A stretch of 64,000 nt of DNA from Verrucosispora sp. WMMD573. Lineage in GTDB: Bacteria > Actinomycetota > Actinomycetes > Mycobacteriales > Micromonosporaceae. Where the stretch lies: positions 992,001-1,056,000 of the forward strand of contig NZ_CP114901.1 in assembly GCF_027497175.1 (NCBI RefSeq), written 5' to 3'. Positions within the stretch are counted from its first letter, which is position 1; each line of letters opens with the position of its first letter. Under the pieces are notes generated by a model. That model did no database searches and had not been told where the DNA came from. It worked only from the letters and a program-made list of their open reading frames with translations. A program made the position numbers and the translations under genes. This document shows positions 18,445 to 26,728 of this stretch, piece after piece.

Positions 18445-19653
18445 TCACCGGTCGTCGGCCTCCCAGGCTGGCGGGCCCGTCTCCCAACGCCGGGCCCCCC
18501 ACGGGTCGGTGCCGCTCACGGTGGGTTGCGCCGGCAGCACGGGCGGCCAGTCACCGACCGGTTGCGGCTGCGTCACACTCCATCCCGCCCCGGTGGCCGG
18601 TTCGCTGGGCGGCGGGGGCAGTGCTCCGAGGACCGGCAGCGGAGCTCCGTACCTCTCGACCAGGCGCGTGACGATGAGCCCGACGGCCAGCGCCGCACCA
18701 CCGATCGCCCAGTAGCTGACCGTCCAGCCGCGCGCACCCGCGTACGCCAGGAACAGCCCGATCGCGCCGGCCGTCAGCAGCGTTCCGAAGACGCCGCCGC
18801 GCAGCCCGAACGCGCTGGTGCCGGCGAGCAGCGTCGCGCCCACCGCCAGCACCGTCCAGTCCAACCCCGCCGCCGGTGTCACCGTCCCCTCCTCCGCGGC
18901 GACCAGCACTCCGCCGAGGCTCGCGAGCACGGTGGAGAAGACGTATCCAGTGGTGACCACGAGAGCGGCCGGCGCTCCCCGCCGCCGAGCCGGGTCGGCG
19001 ACCGGACGGAACCGGCCGACCAGCCGACGGATCGGGCTCACCGCTCCGAAGAGGCCACCGAACACCGCGATCGCGGCGAAACCCACGAAGAGTTGTCCGG
19101 CGGTCCCCTGCGGGTCGTAATCCCCCTGCACCAGTACGGGCGCGGAGCGCTGCTCGATGTAGACGACGACACCGGCCGCACCGCCGAGGCTCGCCGCCCA
19201 ACCGGGCACGTGCAGCAGCGCGACCACCAGTCCGAGCAACAGTCCACCGATCGCGGCCACCGCGGTGGTCGTGCCGACCGTGCCGAGCAGCCCGCGGTCA
19301 CCCTGTTCGGCGAAGTGCAGCCCGGCCGCCACGGCCACCGGCCCGACAGCGAGGTTCACCGCGGCGGTACGCAGCGTCAGCCCGACGGCCAGGGCGAGCA
19401 GACCCAGGCCGACCACGTCGACGATGAGGTCCCGCAGTCCGCTGCCGCGCAGCAGGGCCGGATCCTCCCGCCACACCAGGTAGACCAGTGCGCCGAAGCC
19501 GAGCAGCAGTAGCGTCTCCCAGACGATGTAGACGCCGAAACGGTCCCGGCCCGGCTCGGCGTCGGGATCGTCGACAACGGCCTCCGCCCCGGTCGCGGGA
19601 CCGGCCGAAGTGGGCTCCGGCGGTCCATCACGGCCCGGCTCGTCGTACCCCAT
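18445..19653 (-). CDS. Orphan ABC-permease-like membrane protein
   Basis: 402-residue protein with about nine membrane helices between residues 45 and 345, resembling the sugar-type (RbsC/BPD_transp_2) permease fold, for example LRTAAVNLAVGPVAVAAG. The N-terminus is acidic and the C-terminal 60 residues are Pro/Gly-rich and cytosolic. No ATPase or binding-protein gene accompanies it. Start ATG 19653 is preceded by GGGAGGC. The 259-nt gap up to DUF3180 (19654-19912) holds no gene I can support. Confidence 0.65.
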   Translation of the reverse strand: MGYDEPGRDGPPEPTSAGPATGAEAVVDDPDAEPGRDRFGVYIVWETLLLLGFGALVYLVWREDPALLRGSGLRDLIVDVVGLGLLALAVGLTLRTAAVNLAVGPVAVAAGLHFAEQGDRGLLGTVGTTTAVAAIGGLLLGLVVALLHVPGWAASLGGAAGVVVYIEQRSAPVLVQGDYDPQGTAGQLFVGFAAIAVFGGLFGAVSPIRRLVGRFRPVADPARRRGAPAALVVTTGYVFSTVLASLGGVLVAAEEGTVTPAAGLDWTVLAVGATLLAGTSAFGLRGGVFGTLLTAGAIGLFLAYAGARGWTVSYWAIGGAALAVGLIVTRLVERYGAPLPVLGALPPPPSEPATGAGWSVTQPQPVGDWPPVLPAQPTVSGTDPWGARRWETGPPAWEADDR

Positions 19654-19912
19654 GATTCCTGCCTCCCAGCGGTCGCCCGGACTCCACCGACGCAGGGGCG
19701 GACCAGCGGCGCTTCGGTCGCAGGCACCGTACCCGCGCGCGAGAGCGGACGTAACCCCCTGCCCGGGCGGGTGATCGACGACCCGGACCGCGTCGTGCGG
19801 AGCTTGCCGACCGGGCGGGTCTCGTGCACCAGGGCCGTGTGCGGTGTCCAGCAACGCTAGCCGGAGGCGTCGGACCCGACCGACGGCCGGTGGCGTCGGA
19901 CGCCGCACCAGG

Positions 19913-20431
19913 CTAGCGGTGGCCCGGGTGGCTCTCCCAGTCGTCCGGCTCCTGCTCGTCGTCGGGCCGCTCCGGAACGCGACACGCCCGCTCCAGCCAG
20001 AGCGCAGCGGCCACCAGGGCGGTCGCGGCCAGCAGGCCGGCGATGGCAGCCGGGCGGTCGTCGGCGGCCGCCCGCGTCGGCTGTACGAACAACCAACCTG
20101 TCAGCCCCGCGTACCCTCCGGCGAAGATGGCACCGACCAGCGCGGACGCCTTGGCCAGCACGACGAACCGAGCCACCACCAACGGATTGACCGGGTCGCG
20201 GCCCGGTCGGCGGTCGATCCGACCCCGGGTGTTGATCGCGGCGTACGCCTCCAGCACGGCCAGCCCGGCCAACGTCACCACCGGCAACCAGGGCAGCGGC
20301 GGCAGCCGCTCGTAGTAGATGCCGCTGATCAACAACCAGGCGACCGCGGCGGCGGCGAGGGCAGCCACCACCAACGTCGAGATGCGGGTGGGCCCCATCC
20401 GCGACCCGTCCGGCGGCGGGGACACGCTCAT
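19913..20431 (-). CDS. DUF3180 family membrane protein
   Basis: 172-residue membrane protein with four helices in two pairs (about 18-36, 44-61, 91-112, 127-143). It resembles the DUF3180 proteins that follow folK in actinobacteria; this order is established, but the role is unknown. Start ATG 20431 (MSVSPPPDG) overlaps the stop of a 27-codon mini-ORF, so translation is relayed from folK through that mini-ORF. A longer GTG start at 20449 would lie inside the coupler element and is less likely. Confidence 0.85.
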   Translation of the reverse strand: MSVSPPPDGSRMGPTRISTLVVAALAAAAVAWLLISGIYYERLPPLPWLPVVTLAGLAVLEAYAAINTRGRIDRRPGRDPVNPLVVARFVVLAKASALVGAIFAGGYAGLTGWLFVQPTRAAADDRPAAIAGLLAATALVAAALWLERACRVPERPDDEQEPDDWESHPGHR

Positions 20432-20511
20432 GCCGGCACCCCGCTGCACGTCGCGCCGCCAGGAGAAACCGTCGCGCTGAGCCTGATGGTCCCCTCGGTG
20501 CGCTCGCTCAT
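20428..20511 (-). CDS. 27-aa coupler mini-ORF (80-nt element, variant)
   Basis: ATG 20511 overlaps the folK stop (ATGA) and its own TGA overlaps the DUF3180 ATG, so the unit repeats every 80 nt. The peptide starts MSERTEG and ends GVPA. It has the same length, start and end pattern (MSER...GG....PA) as the two tandem mini-ORFs at 56016-56179, and at nucleotide level shares blocks such as ATGAGCGAGCG, CATCAG, GGCGGC and GCCGGC. It probably relays ribosomes rather than making a functional peptide; that is inference. Confidence 0.55.
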   Translation of the reverse strand: MSERTEGTIRLSATVSPGGATCSGVPA

Positions 20512-21035
20512 GCCGTCGACTCTAACCTCAGATCGGGCCGGGGGCTCAGTTCCGGCACCTCGACGGCGAGCGGGCCGGTGGTGAGCAGGTCGGTCAACGA
20601 ACCATGCCCCGGCAGTTGGCCGTAGGGCTGGATGTCGATCCACGGTCGCAGCACGAAGGCCCGCAGATGTGCCCGGGGATGCGGCAGCGTCAGCTCGGGG
20701 TCGGCGCTCAACACCGGGCGGTCGTCGTCGGTCCACACCGCCACGATGTCGACGTCGAGCGTGCGGGGACCGAGGCGCCGCTCCGGGTCCCGGATCCGGC
20801 CGGCGGCGGCCTCCGCGGCCCGCGCCCGCGCCAACCAGTCGTAGGGTCCGGCGTCCGGGTCCGCAGCCAGCAGCACGGCATTCAGGTACGCCGGCTGGTC
20901 GGTGTCGCCCCACGGCGGGGTCTCATAGACCCCGGAGACCACCAGCACACTGTCACCGAGGACGGTCAGCGCGGTGCGCAGGTGACCCAGCCGGTCACCG
21001 AGGTTGCTGCCGAGGGAAAGCACGGCACGGGTCAT
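20508..21035 (-). CDS. folK: Hydroxymethyldihydropterin pyrophosphokinase
   Basis: Transfers pyrophosphate from ATP to 6-hydroxymethyl-7,8-dihydropterin in folate synthesis. 175 residues with SLGSNLGDR (residues 7-15), ETPPWGDTDQPAYLN, the signature RLGPRTLDVDIV and LPHPRAHLRAFVL. The ATG overlaps the folB stop (ATGA). Its own TGA overlaps the coupler mini-ORF. Confidence 0.96.
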   Translation of the reverse strand: MTRAVLSLGSNLGDRLGHLRTALTVLGDSVLVVSGVYETPPWGDTDQPAYLNAVLLAADPDAGPYDWLARARAAEAAAGRIRDPERRLGPRTLDVDIVAVWTDDDRPVLSADPELTLPHPRAHLRAFVLRPWIDIQPYGQLPGHGSLTDLLTTGPLAVEVPELSPRPDLRLESTA

Positions 21036-21397
21036 CGGGTACGCGTCCGGCGCATCGTCACGGCCACGTCGGTGAAGGCGTGCGGAACCGGCGCCTCGGG
21101 CTTGTGCACCGTCACCGTCACGCCGGACACCCGCGGATCCGCCAGGCAGACCTCGATCAGCCGAACGGCGAGGGTCTCGATCAGATTGACCGGCTCGCCG
21201 GTGATCACCTCGACCAGCTGTTCGGCCAGCTCGCCGTAGTGCACGGTGTCCCGCACGTCGTCGGACCGGGCGGCCGGGCCCAGATCGAGTTCGAGCACCG
21301 CGTCGACGACGAACTCCTGACCGTTGGCGCGTTCGAAGTCGTACATCCCGTGCCGGCCGTGCGCCCGCAGGCCGGTCAGCTCGATCCGGTCGGTCAT
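21032..21397 (-). CDS. folB: Dihydroneopterin aldolase
   Basis: 121-residue enzyme that cleaves dihydroneopterin to hydroxymethyldihydropterin. The start IELTGLRAHGRHGMYDFER carries the family GxHG motif and the end has VTVTVHKPEAPVPHAF with the catalytic Lys. It overlaps folP by 4 nt (ATGA) upstream and folK by 4 nt downstream. Confidence 0.96.
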   Translation of the reverse strand: MTDRIELTGLRAHGRHGMYDFERANGQEFVVDAVLELDLGPAARSDDVRDTVHYGELAEQLVEVITGEPVNLIETLAVRLIEVCLADPRVSGVTVTVHKPEAPVPHAFTDVAVTMRRTRTR

Positions 21398-22344
21398 CGT
21401 CGTCCCCGCCCCTCCACTGCCGGCTCCCCGACGGGGCCCGGCCGCCCGACGTCACGTACCCCCGGCCCGGCGTCGGTCGACGAGACGGTGTCGGCGGCCG
21501 GCGCGGCCGCCAGCCGGGGACGGCCGGTGGCCTGCCAGACGGCGAGGGCGTCGACGGTGGCGCGTACCTCGTGCACGCGCACCCCCCAGGCGCCCGCGGC
21601 GACCGCGAGCAGGCTGGTGGCCACGGTGGCCGCCGCCCGCCCGTCGGTTGGTCGGGGCAGGCCGTCCGGGCCGGCCAGCAGTTGTCCCAGATAGGACTTG
21701 CGGCTCGCACCGAACAGCAGGGGATAGCCGAGTTCGACGAGTTCGGGCAGCCGGGCGCTGAGCTGCCAGTTGTGGGCCGCGTTCTTGGCGAAGCCGAGGC
21801 CCGGATCGATGATGATGCGATCCGGGTCGACTCCGGCGGCAAGCGCCGCGTCCACCCGCTGGCCGAGTTCGGCACGGACGTCGGCCACCACGTCGCCGTA
21901 GCTGGCCAGCTCACTCATCCGGCGGGAGTGGCCGCGCCAGTGCATCAGCACCCAGGGGCAGCCGGCGTCGCTGACCACCCGGGCCATGTCGGTGTCGGCG
22001 AGCCCTCCCGAGACGTCGTTGACAACGACCGCGCCGGCGTGCAGCGCCGCCACGGCCACCCGGGCGCGGGTGGTGTCGATGCTGACCGGGACACCGGCCG
22101 AGGCGAGTTCCCGGATCACCGGTACCACGCGAGCGGCCTCGGTCTCCGCGTCGACCCGATCGGCGCCGGGTCTGGTCGACTCACCACCGACGTCCACCAA
22201 CCCCGCTCCTTCGGCTCGTAGCCGGACGCCGTGTGCGACAGCGGCCCCGACGTCGGCGTAGCGTCCGCCGTCGGAGAAAGAGTCGGGCGTGACGTTCAGG
22301 ACGCCCATCACCACCGGGGCCGGGGCCCGCACCAGATCGGTCAC
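21394..22344 (-). CDS. folP: Dihydropteroate synthase
   Basis: Condenses hydroxymethyldihydropterin pyrophosphate with p-aminobenzoate, and is the sulfonamide target. The signatures GVLNVTPDSFSDGG and VDVGGESTRPGA are present, followed by VSIDTTRARVA, VNDVSGG, DPGLGFAKN and SRKSYLG. I place the start at GTG 22344 (316 residues) because upstream in-frame ATGs (22389, 22404) add sequence unlike the family. The C-terminal tail of about 35 residues is Pro/Gly-rich. folE, normally next to folP, is displaced about 12.7 kb away by the T4SS-like block. Confidence 0.95.
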   Translation of the reverse strand: MTDLVRAPAPVVMGVLNVTPDSFSDGGRYADVGAAVAHGVRLRAEGAGLVDVGGESTRPGADRVDAETEAARVVPVIRELASAGVPVSIDTTRARVAVAALHAGAVVVNDVSGGLADTDMARVVSDAGCPWVLMHWRGHSRRMSELASYGDVVADVRAELGQRVDAALAAGVDPDRIIIDPGLGFAKNAAHNWQLSARLPELVELGYPLLFGASRKSYLGQLLAGPDGLPRPTDGRAAATVATSLLAVAAGAWGVRVHEVRATVDALAVWQATGRPRLAAAPAADTVSSTDAGPGVRDVGRPGPVGEPAVEGRGRR

Positions 22345-22464
22345 GAGTAGGACGGTACCGGTACCGCAGCCCGTCGCAGACCGCCCCATCGGCACCCCTG
22401 ACATGGCAATTGGAACAGGTGTACGATCGGTCGTCCGGGCCGGTTCGGGCAGTATCTTCGCGGC

Positions 22465-22493
22465 TTGTCGCAAAGGGGGGCGGCCCGTACGCT
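22465..22493 (+). promoter_or_regulatory. Candidate promoter of the T4SS-like operon
   Basis: TTGTCG (22465-22470) and TACGCT (22488-22493), separated by exactly 17 nt, fit an actinobacterial sigma-70 promoter (TTGnnn, TAnnnT). The predicted transcript would have a leader of about 190 nt. That leader contains the small hairpin CGCCAC-CCTTT-GTGGCG (about 22563-22579) and otherwise nothing I recognise. Confidence 0.45.
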
Positions 22494-22687
22494 GTGAAAT
22501 TGCCCAGCATCGAGATGGCGACGGTTGGAGGGAGGGCCGAAACGGGACAACCCGCCCAAAAATCGCCACCCTTTGTGGCGGTTGTCGTACGCAGGGTCTC
22601 GGGCGCTGCGCACATTGAGCACCGATCCCGCCAGGCTTGCCTACTGCACCACCGCGGCACCGCCGGCCGCGACTTGGGGAGGTTTCA

Positions 22688-23005
22688 GTGATCGCCATCG
22701 AGCTGATGGAAACGGCGTCCACCAGCGCCGCCCACCTGCTCTCCACCCTGGCGTCGTCGATTCCGTTCGCCGCCGAGGAGCCGAAGGGGATCGACACCGA
22801 AGGCGTCGTCACCTTCTTCGCCAGCAAGATCGCTCCGATCCTGCTGGCCGTGCTGGGCGTCATCTTCATCGGCCGCGCCAGCCGAGGCGAGATCTCCAAG
22901 GTGCTGACCAGTTCGGCCATCGCGATCGTCGGGCTGGCCTTCATCGCCGGAGCTGCCACCCTCTTCTTCATCGGCGACTTCCTGATCAACCTGATCTTCG
23001 AATAG
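22688..23005 (+). CDS. VirB2-like two-TM protein
   Basis: 105-residue small membrane protein and first gene of the T4SS-like locus. Two helices (about residues 45-63 and 74-103) are joined by a short basic loop GRASRGEISK. This is the topology of VirB2/TrbC-type pilins, with the charged loop expected in the cytoplasm. It lacks a clear cleavable signal peptide. The GTG start follows GGGGAGG by about 5 nt. The assignment rests on topology and on its position before VirB3- and VirB4-like genes, not on a motif. Confidence 0.6.
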   Translation: MIAIELMETASTSAAHLLSTLASSIPFAAEEPKGIDTEGVVTFFASKIAPILLAVLGVIFIGRASRGEISKVLTSSAIAIVGLAFIAGAATLFFIGDFLINLIFE

Positions 23006-23018
23006 GCGCGGGCACGAG

Positions 23019-23381
23019 ATGCGGCTGCGCACCGACGACGACATCTACCGGGCTCGCCTGGTCTATCTCGGCCCGCCCGGCTACACCCTTCCGGTCCACC
23101 TGCCGTACGCCCAGTACGGGCTGTTCATGCTGCTCGTTCCCCTCTACATGTTCATCCACTGGCTGTTCACGCTGCAGGTCGAGCTCTTTCCCGCGTGGGA
23201 GATCGCCCTCGCCATCGTGACCACCTCGTTCGTCTTCCGGTACGTCGACCCGGACCGTCCGGCGCGCATGGTGATCCGTACCGCGCTGACCGACTGGCGA
23301 CGCACCCGGGAGCCGGCCGCCGAGCAGCGCGATCCGCGCCTGGTCGGCAGCAGGATCAGAATCCGGGAGGAACTGGCATGA
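23019..23381 (+). CDS. VirB3/PrgI-like protein
   Basis: 120-residue protein with a hydrophobic hairpin (about residues 31-51 and 60-76) between a basic N-terminus and a basic C-terminal tail (RTALTDWRRTREPAAEQRD). The conserved-looking segment PARMVIRTALTDW follows the helices. PrgI/VirB3-type subunits have this shape and are encoded directly before the VirB4 ATPase, as here. The stop overlaps the ATG of an 18-codon mini-ORF. Confidence 0.6.
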   Translation: MRLRTDDDIYRARLVYLGPPGYTLPVHLPYAQYGLFMLLVPLYMFIHWLFTLQVELFPAWEIALAIVTTSFVFRYVDPDRPARMVIRTALTDWRRTREPAAEQRDPRLVGSRIRIREELA

Positions 23382-23434
23382 CCGGCTGCACGCCGTACGG
23401 GCCGAACGAGGACACGGGCAGGGCGATCGCATGA
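23378..23434 (+). CDS. 18-aa coupler mini-ORF
   Basis: ATG 23378 overlaps the stop of the VirB3-like gene and its TGA (23432-23434) overlaps the ATG of the VirB4-like gene. It bridges the 49-nt gap with two 4-nt ATGA overlaps. The peptide is MTGCTPYGPNEDTGRAIA. A translational relay is the simplest reading; a functional peptide is not excluded. Confidence 0.4.
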   Translation: MTGCTPYGPNEDTGRAIA

Positions 23435-26400
23435 GCCGCTCCGCCACGCCGGGATCCCCGGCCGGACGTCCGGCCGCACCACACGGTAACCGTGCGCGTT
23501 CGTTCGACTACCCGGAATCCGACGAGCGGGACGAGACCTCGCTGGATCCGGCGCTCGCCACGACCCCGGGTCACGGCAGCGTCGGCGTGTTCCAGGCACC
23601 TCGCCCGCCGCAGCGCCGGGCGGTTCCGGCCGACCCGGCCCCGGCCAGCCGGGACGGCGCCGACATCGACTCTCCGTTCCTCGATCTCTTCGGTGGCGCA
23701 TACCCTCGCGGCGGTTCCGCCCAGCGGGGCAACGGGCTCCCCGCGCGGGCCCTGCCGCAGCAGCCGCACCCCGCGCCGCCGCCCGCCGCCGGGCCCGCAC
23801 CGGCAGCTCAGCGGGCGGCTCCGGCACCCCCGCGACCGCCCGGATCCCCGCCGGCCGCGTCGCCCGTCCACGTTGTCGACGATGCGGTGGCAGCCACGAG
23901 CCTGCCGCCGGCCCCCGCCCGGGTGACGCCAACCCCCGGAGATCGGCTGCCGAACGCCCGGCCACCCGCCGACGACCGTCCCACCGGAAACGAGCGTCCG
24001 GTCCGGGAGGACCGCCGCGTCCGCGACAACGATCCGGCCTCCGCCGACGCCGAGACCCGGACGCCACGCCGGATCGCGCCCCCGACCAACCGCCCGGCAC
24101 CCCGGCAGCGGTCCGTCGACCACCGGGACCGGCCGGTCAAGCCGGTCCGCGTCCGGCCACCGAAGATCAAGTTCGGCGATCGGGATCCCGCGGTCGAACT
24201 GGCCATCACCGAGATCGCCGGCCACCTGACCTTCACCCCCAACACGGTCACCGCCTGGTACTGGTTGCCCGAGGTGCGCTGGGCCTTCCGCCCCGACGCC
24301 GAGCGCGAGGCGTTGCTCGCGGCCATCTCCGAGCAGTACGCCGGCCTGGCCGGCTTCCGGCTGCACCTGCGCCGGACCACCCGACCCTTCCCGGCTGACG
24401 AGTGGGCCCGCACCATCGACGCCAACACCGCCGCGCCGCTGCCCGACGTCTCCGGCACACCCGGCTGGGCCGAGCACCTGGTCGCCGCCCAACGACACCT
24501 GCTCTCGGTCAATCACGCCGAGGGCCAGACCTACCTCGGCGTCACCTTCGCCCGCCGGTCCCTCGGTGACTCGCTCACCGAGCGGCTGCTGCGCACCTTC
24601 GGCCGCGGCGTCGCCGATGGCGAGCGGCGCAAGCTCGGTCGTACCGTCGAACAGTTCGACGAGGTGCTCGGCGCCTTCGGCATGCGCGGACGGCGGGTCA
24701 CCGCGCACGAACTGGAATGGCTGCTCTACCGGTCGGTGGCGCTCTGCATGGCGCCTCCCGGCACGCTCTCGCCCATCACCGACGGACGCTGGGAACGCGG
24801 TGACCTGCTCGCGCTCACCGAACAGGTCGAGCGCTACCGCACGCCGTACGGCTCCACGGTCAAGCTGGTCCACCGGATGACCGGCGAGGAACGACACGTG
24901 GCGGTGCTCGCCGTGGGTCGGATGGAACCGCTCGAGATCCCCGAGCGACACGAGCCCTGGCTGCACTTCCATGAGCGACTGCCCTGGCCGATGGAACTCT
25001 CCACCCGGGTCGACATCCTCGGTTCCGGCGACTCCTTCCGCAACCTGGAACACCGGCTCCGGATGATCCGGTCACAGCAGCTGGACTACGCGGAACACGG
25101 CATCGACGCCCCACCCGAGTTGGAGCGACTCGCCAAGCGGGCCCTGGTCATCGGCGACGAGATGACCACCGGGCTGCCGGTCGACTCCGCCCGCGCCCAC
25201 GGCTGGCACCGGATCGCAGTCGGCGGCCGTACCCGGGAGGAGTGCCTGGAACGGGCCCGCCGGCTCATCCAGCTCTACTCCCGCGAGCTGCGCATCTCCC
25301 TGCAACACCCGAAGAACCAGGACTGGCTGGCCCGCGAGTTCATCCCCGGCGAGCCGATCGCCAACACCGGCTACGTACGCAGGATGCCCGTCAACCTGCT
25401 CGCGGCGGCGCTGCCACAGGCCGCCTCCACGGTGGGTGACCGACGTGGCGACCTGATCGGGCGTACCGCCGGCACCTGCCGCCGCCCGGTCTTCCTCGAC
25501 CTGCACTTTCCCATGGAGGTGCGGGAGCGATCCGGTCTGGCGGTCTTCGTGGCCGAGCCGGGCGGCGGCAAGTCCACGCTGCTCGGCGCGCTGGGCTATC
25601 TGGCCGCTCGCCGCGGCGTTCAGGTGACCCTGCTCGACCCCTCCGGCCCGCTGGCCCGGCTCTGTGCGATGCCGGAGCTCCGGCCATACTCGCGGGTGCT
25701 GAACCTGACCGGCTCCGAACACGGCACGCTGGCGCCGTACGCGCTGATCCCGACCCCGCTGCGCACCGAGTTCGCCACCGGCGCCGCCGGTGACCGGGAG
25801 TTCGAGATCGCGGTCTCCAACGCGCGGGCCGAACGCCGGATGCTGGTACAGGACATCTGCATGATGCTGGTGCCACCGCAGGTGGCCCGGGAGTCCTCCA
25901 CCGCCACCCTGTTCCGGCACGCCGTACGCCAGGTCCCGGCCGAGGAGACCTCCACGCTGGACGACGTGGTCACCTGTCTCGGCCAGCTGGATGACCACGC
26001 CGGCCGGGAACTGGCCAACCTGCTGCTCGACACCGCCGAGATGCCGCTGGCGATGCTCTTCTTCGGCCGCCCGCCGGAGGGTCTGCTCGGGCCGGACGCC
26101 GCGCTCACCGTGATCACCATGGCCGGCCTGCGGCTGCCCGACCTGAAGATCGAACGCGAGTACTGGTCGGCCGAGGAGGCGCTCGCCCTACCGATGCTGC
26201 ACACCGCGCATCGGCTGGCGGTCCGCCGGTGCTACGGCGGCTCGATGGCCTCCCGAAAGCTGGTCGGCCTGGACGAGGCGCACTTCATGGAGGGGTGGCG
26301 TTCCGGCCGGTCATTCCTCGTCCGACTCGCCCGCGACTCCCGCAAGTGGAACCTCGCCGCGCTGGTCGCCTCGCAGAACCCACGTGACATCCTCGGTCTC

Positions 26401-26727
26401 GACGTACAGAACCTCGTCTCCACCGTCTTCGTCGGCCGGATCGCCGAGGACGCCGAGATCGCCTCCGAGGCGCTGCGGCTGCTGCGGGTGCCGGTCGACG
26501 ACGGCTACGAGGCCACCCTCGCCTCTCTCTCCACCGCCGACGCGACCTCCGCCAGCCGGCTCGGTTTCCGGGAGTTCGTGATGCGCGACGTCGACGGCCG
26601 GGTCCAGAAGGTCCGGGTCGACGTCTCCTACGTGGATGGCCTACTGGACCACCTCGACACCACCCCCGCCGCCATCGCCGCCGCCGCAGGGGTGCTGCCG
26701 ACCGTGCTGCCAGACATGGAGGCGTGA
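23431..26727 (+). CDS. VirB4-like secretion ATPase
   Basis: 1098-residue ATPase, the motor of the T4SS-like machine. Residues 1 to about 240 are Pro/Arg-rich and disordered, an unusual extension for VirB4. A VirB4 N-terminal-type domain follows, then the P-loop AEPGGGKST (about 708-716) and Walker B LVGLDEAHF with DEAH at about 948-951. The arginine-rich RLARDSRKW segment follows Walker B, as in VirB4/TraC. Both nucleotide-binding motifs are intact. It starts within the TGA of the 18-codon mini-ORF. FtsK-type coupling ATPases differ in Walker B context, so VirB4 is preferred. Confidence 0.85.
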   Translation: MSRSATPGSPAGRPAAPHGNRARSFDYPESDERDETSLDPALATTPGHGSVGVFQAPRPPQRRAVPADPAPASRDGADIDSPFLDLFGGAYPRGGSAQRGNGLPARALPQQPHPAPPPAAGPAPAAQRAAPAPPRPPGSPPAASPVHVVDDAVAATSLPPAPARVTPTPGDRLPNARPPADDRPTGNERPVREDRRVRDNDPASADAETRTPRRIAPPTNRPAPRQRSVDHRDRPVKPVRVRPPKIKFGDRDPAVELAITEIAGHLTFTPNTVTAWYWLPEVRWAFRPDAEREALLAAISEQYAGLAGFRLHLRRTTRPFPADEWARTIDANTAAPLPDVSGTPGWAEHLVAAQRHLLSVNHAEGQTYLGVTFARRSLGDSLTERLLRTFGRGVADGERRKLGRTVEQFDEVLGAFGMRGRRVTAHELEWLLYRSVALCMAPPGTLSPITDGRWERGDLLALTEQVERYRTPYGSTVKLVHRMTGEERHVAVLAVGRMEPLEIPERHEPWLHFHERLPWPMELSTRVDILGSGDSFRNLEHRLRMIRSQQLDYAEHGIDAPPELERLAKRALVIGDEMTTGLPVDSARAHGWHRIAVGGRTREECLERARRLIQLYSRELRISLQHPKNQDWLAREFIPGEPIANTGYVRRMPVNLLAAALPQAASTVGDRRGDLIGRTAGTCRRPVFLDLHFPMEVRERSGLAVFVAEPGGGKSTLLGALGYLAARRGVQVTLLDPSGPLARLCAMPELRPYSRVLNLTGSEHGTLAPYALIPTPLRTEFATGAAGDREFEIAVSNARAERRMLVQDICMMLVPPQVARESSTATLFRHAVRQVPAEETSTLDDVVTCLGQLDDHAGRELANLLLDTAEMPLAMLFFGRPPEGLLGPDAALTVITMAGLRLPDLKIEREYWSAEEALALPMLHTAHRLAVRRCYGGSMASRKLVGLDEAHFMEGWRSGRSFLVRLARDSRKWNLAALVASQNPRDILGLDVQNLVSTVFVGRIAEDAEIASEALRLLRVPVDDGYEATLASLSTADATSASRLGFREFVMRDVDGRVQKVRVDVSYVDGLLDHLDTTPAAIAAAAGVLPTVLPDMEA

Positions 26728-26728
26728 C

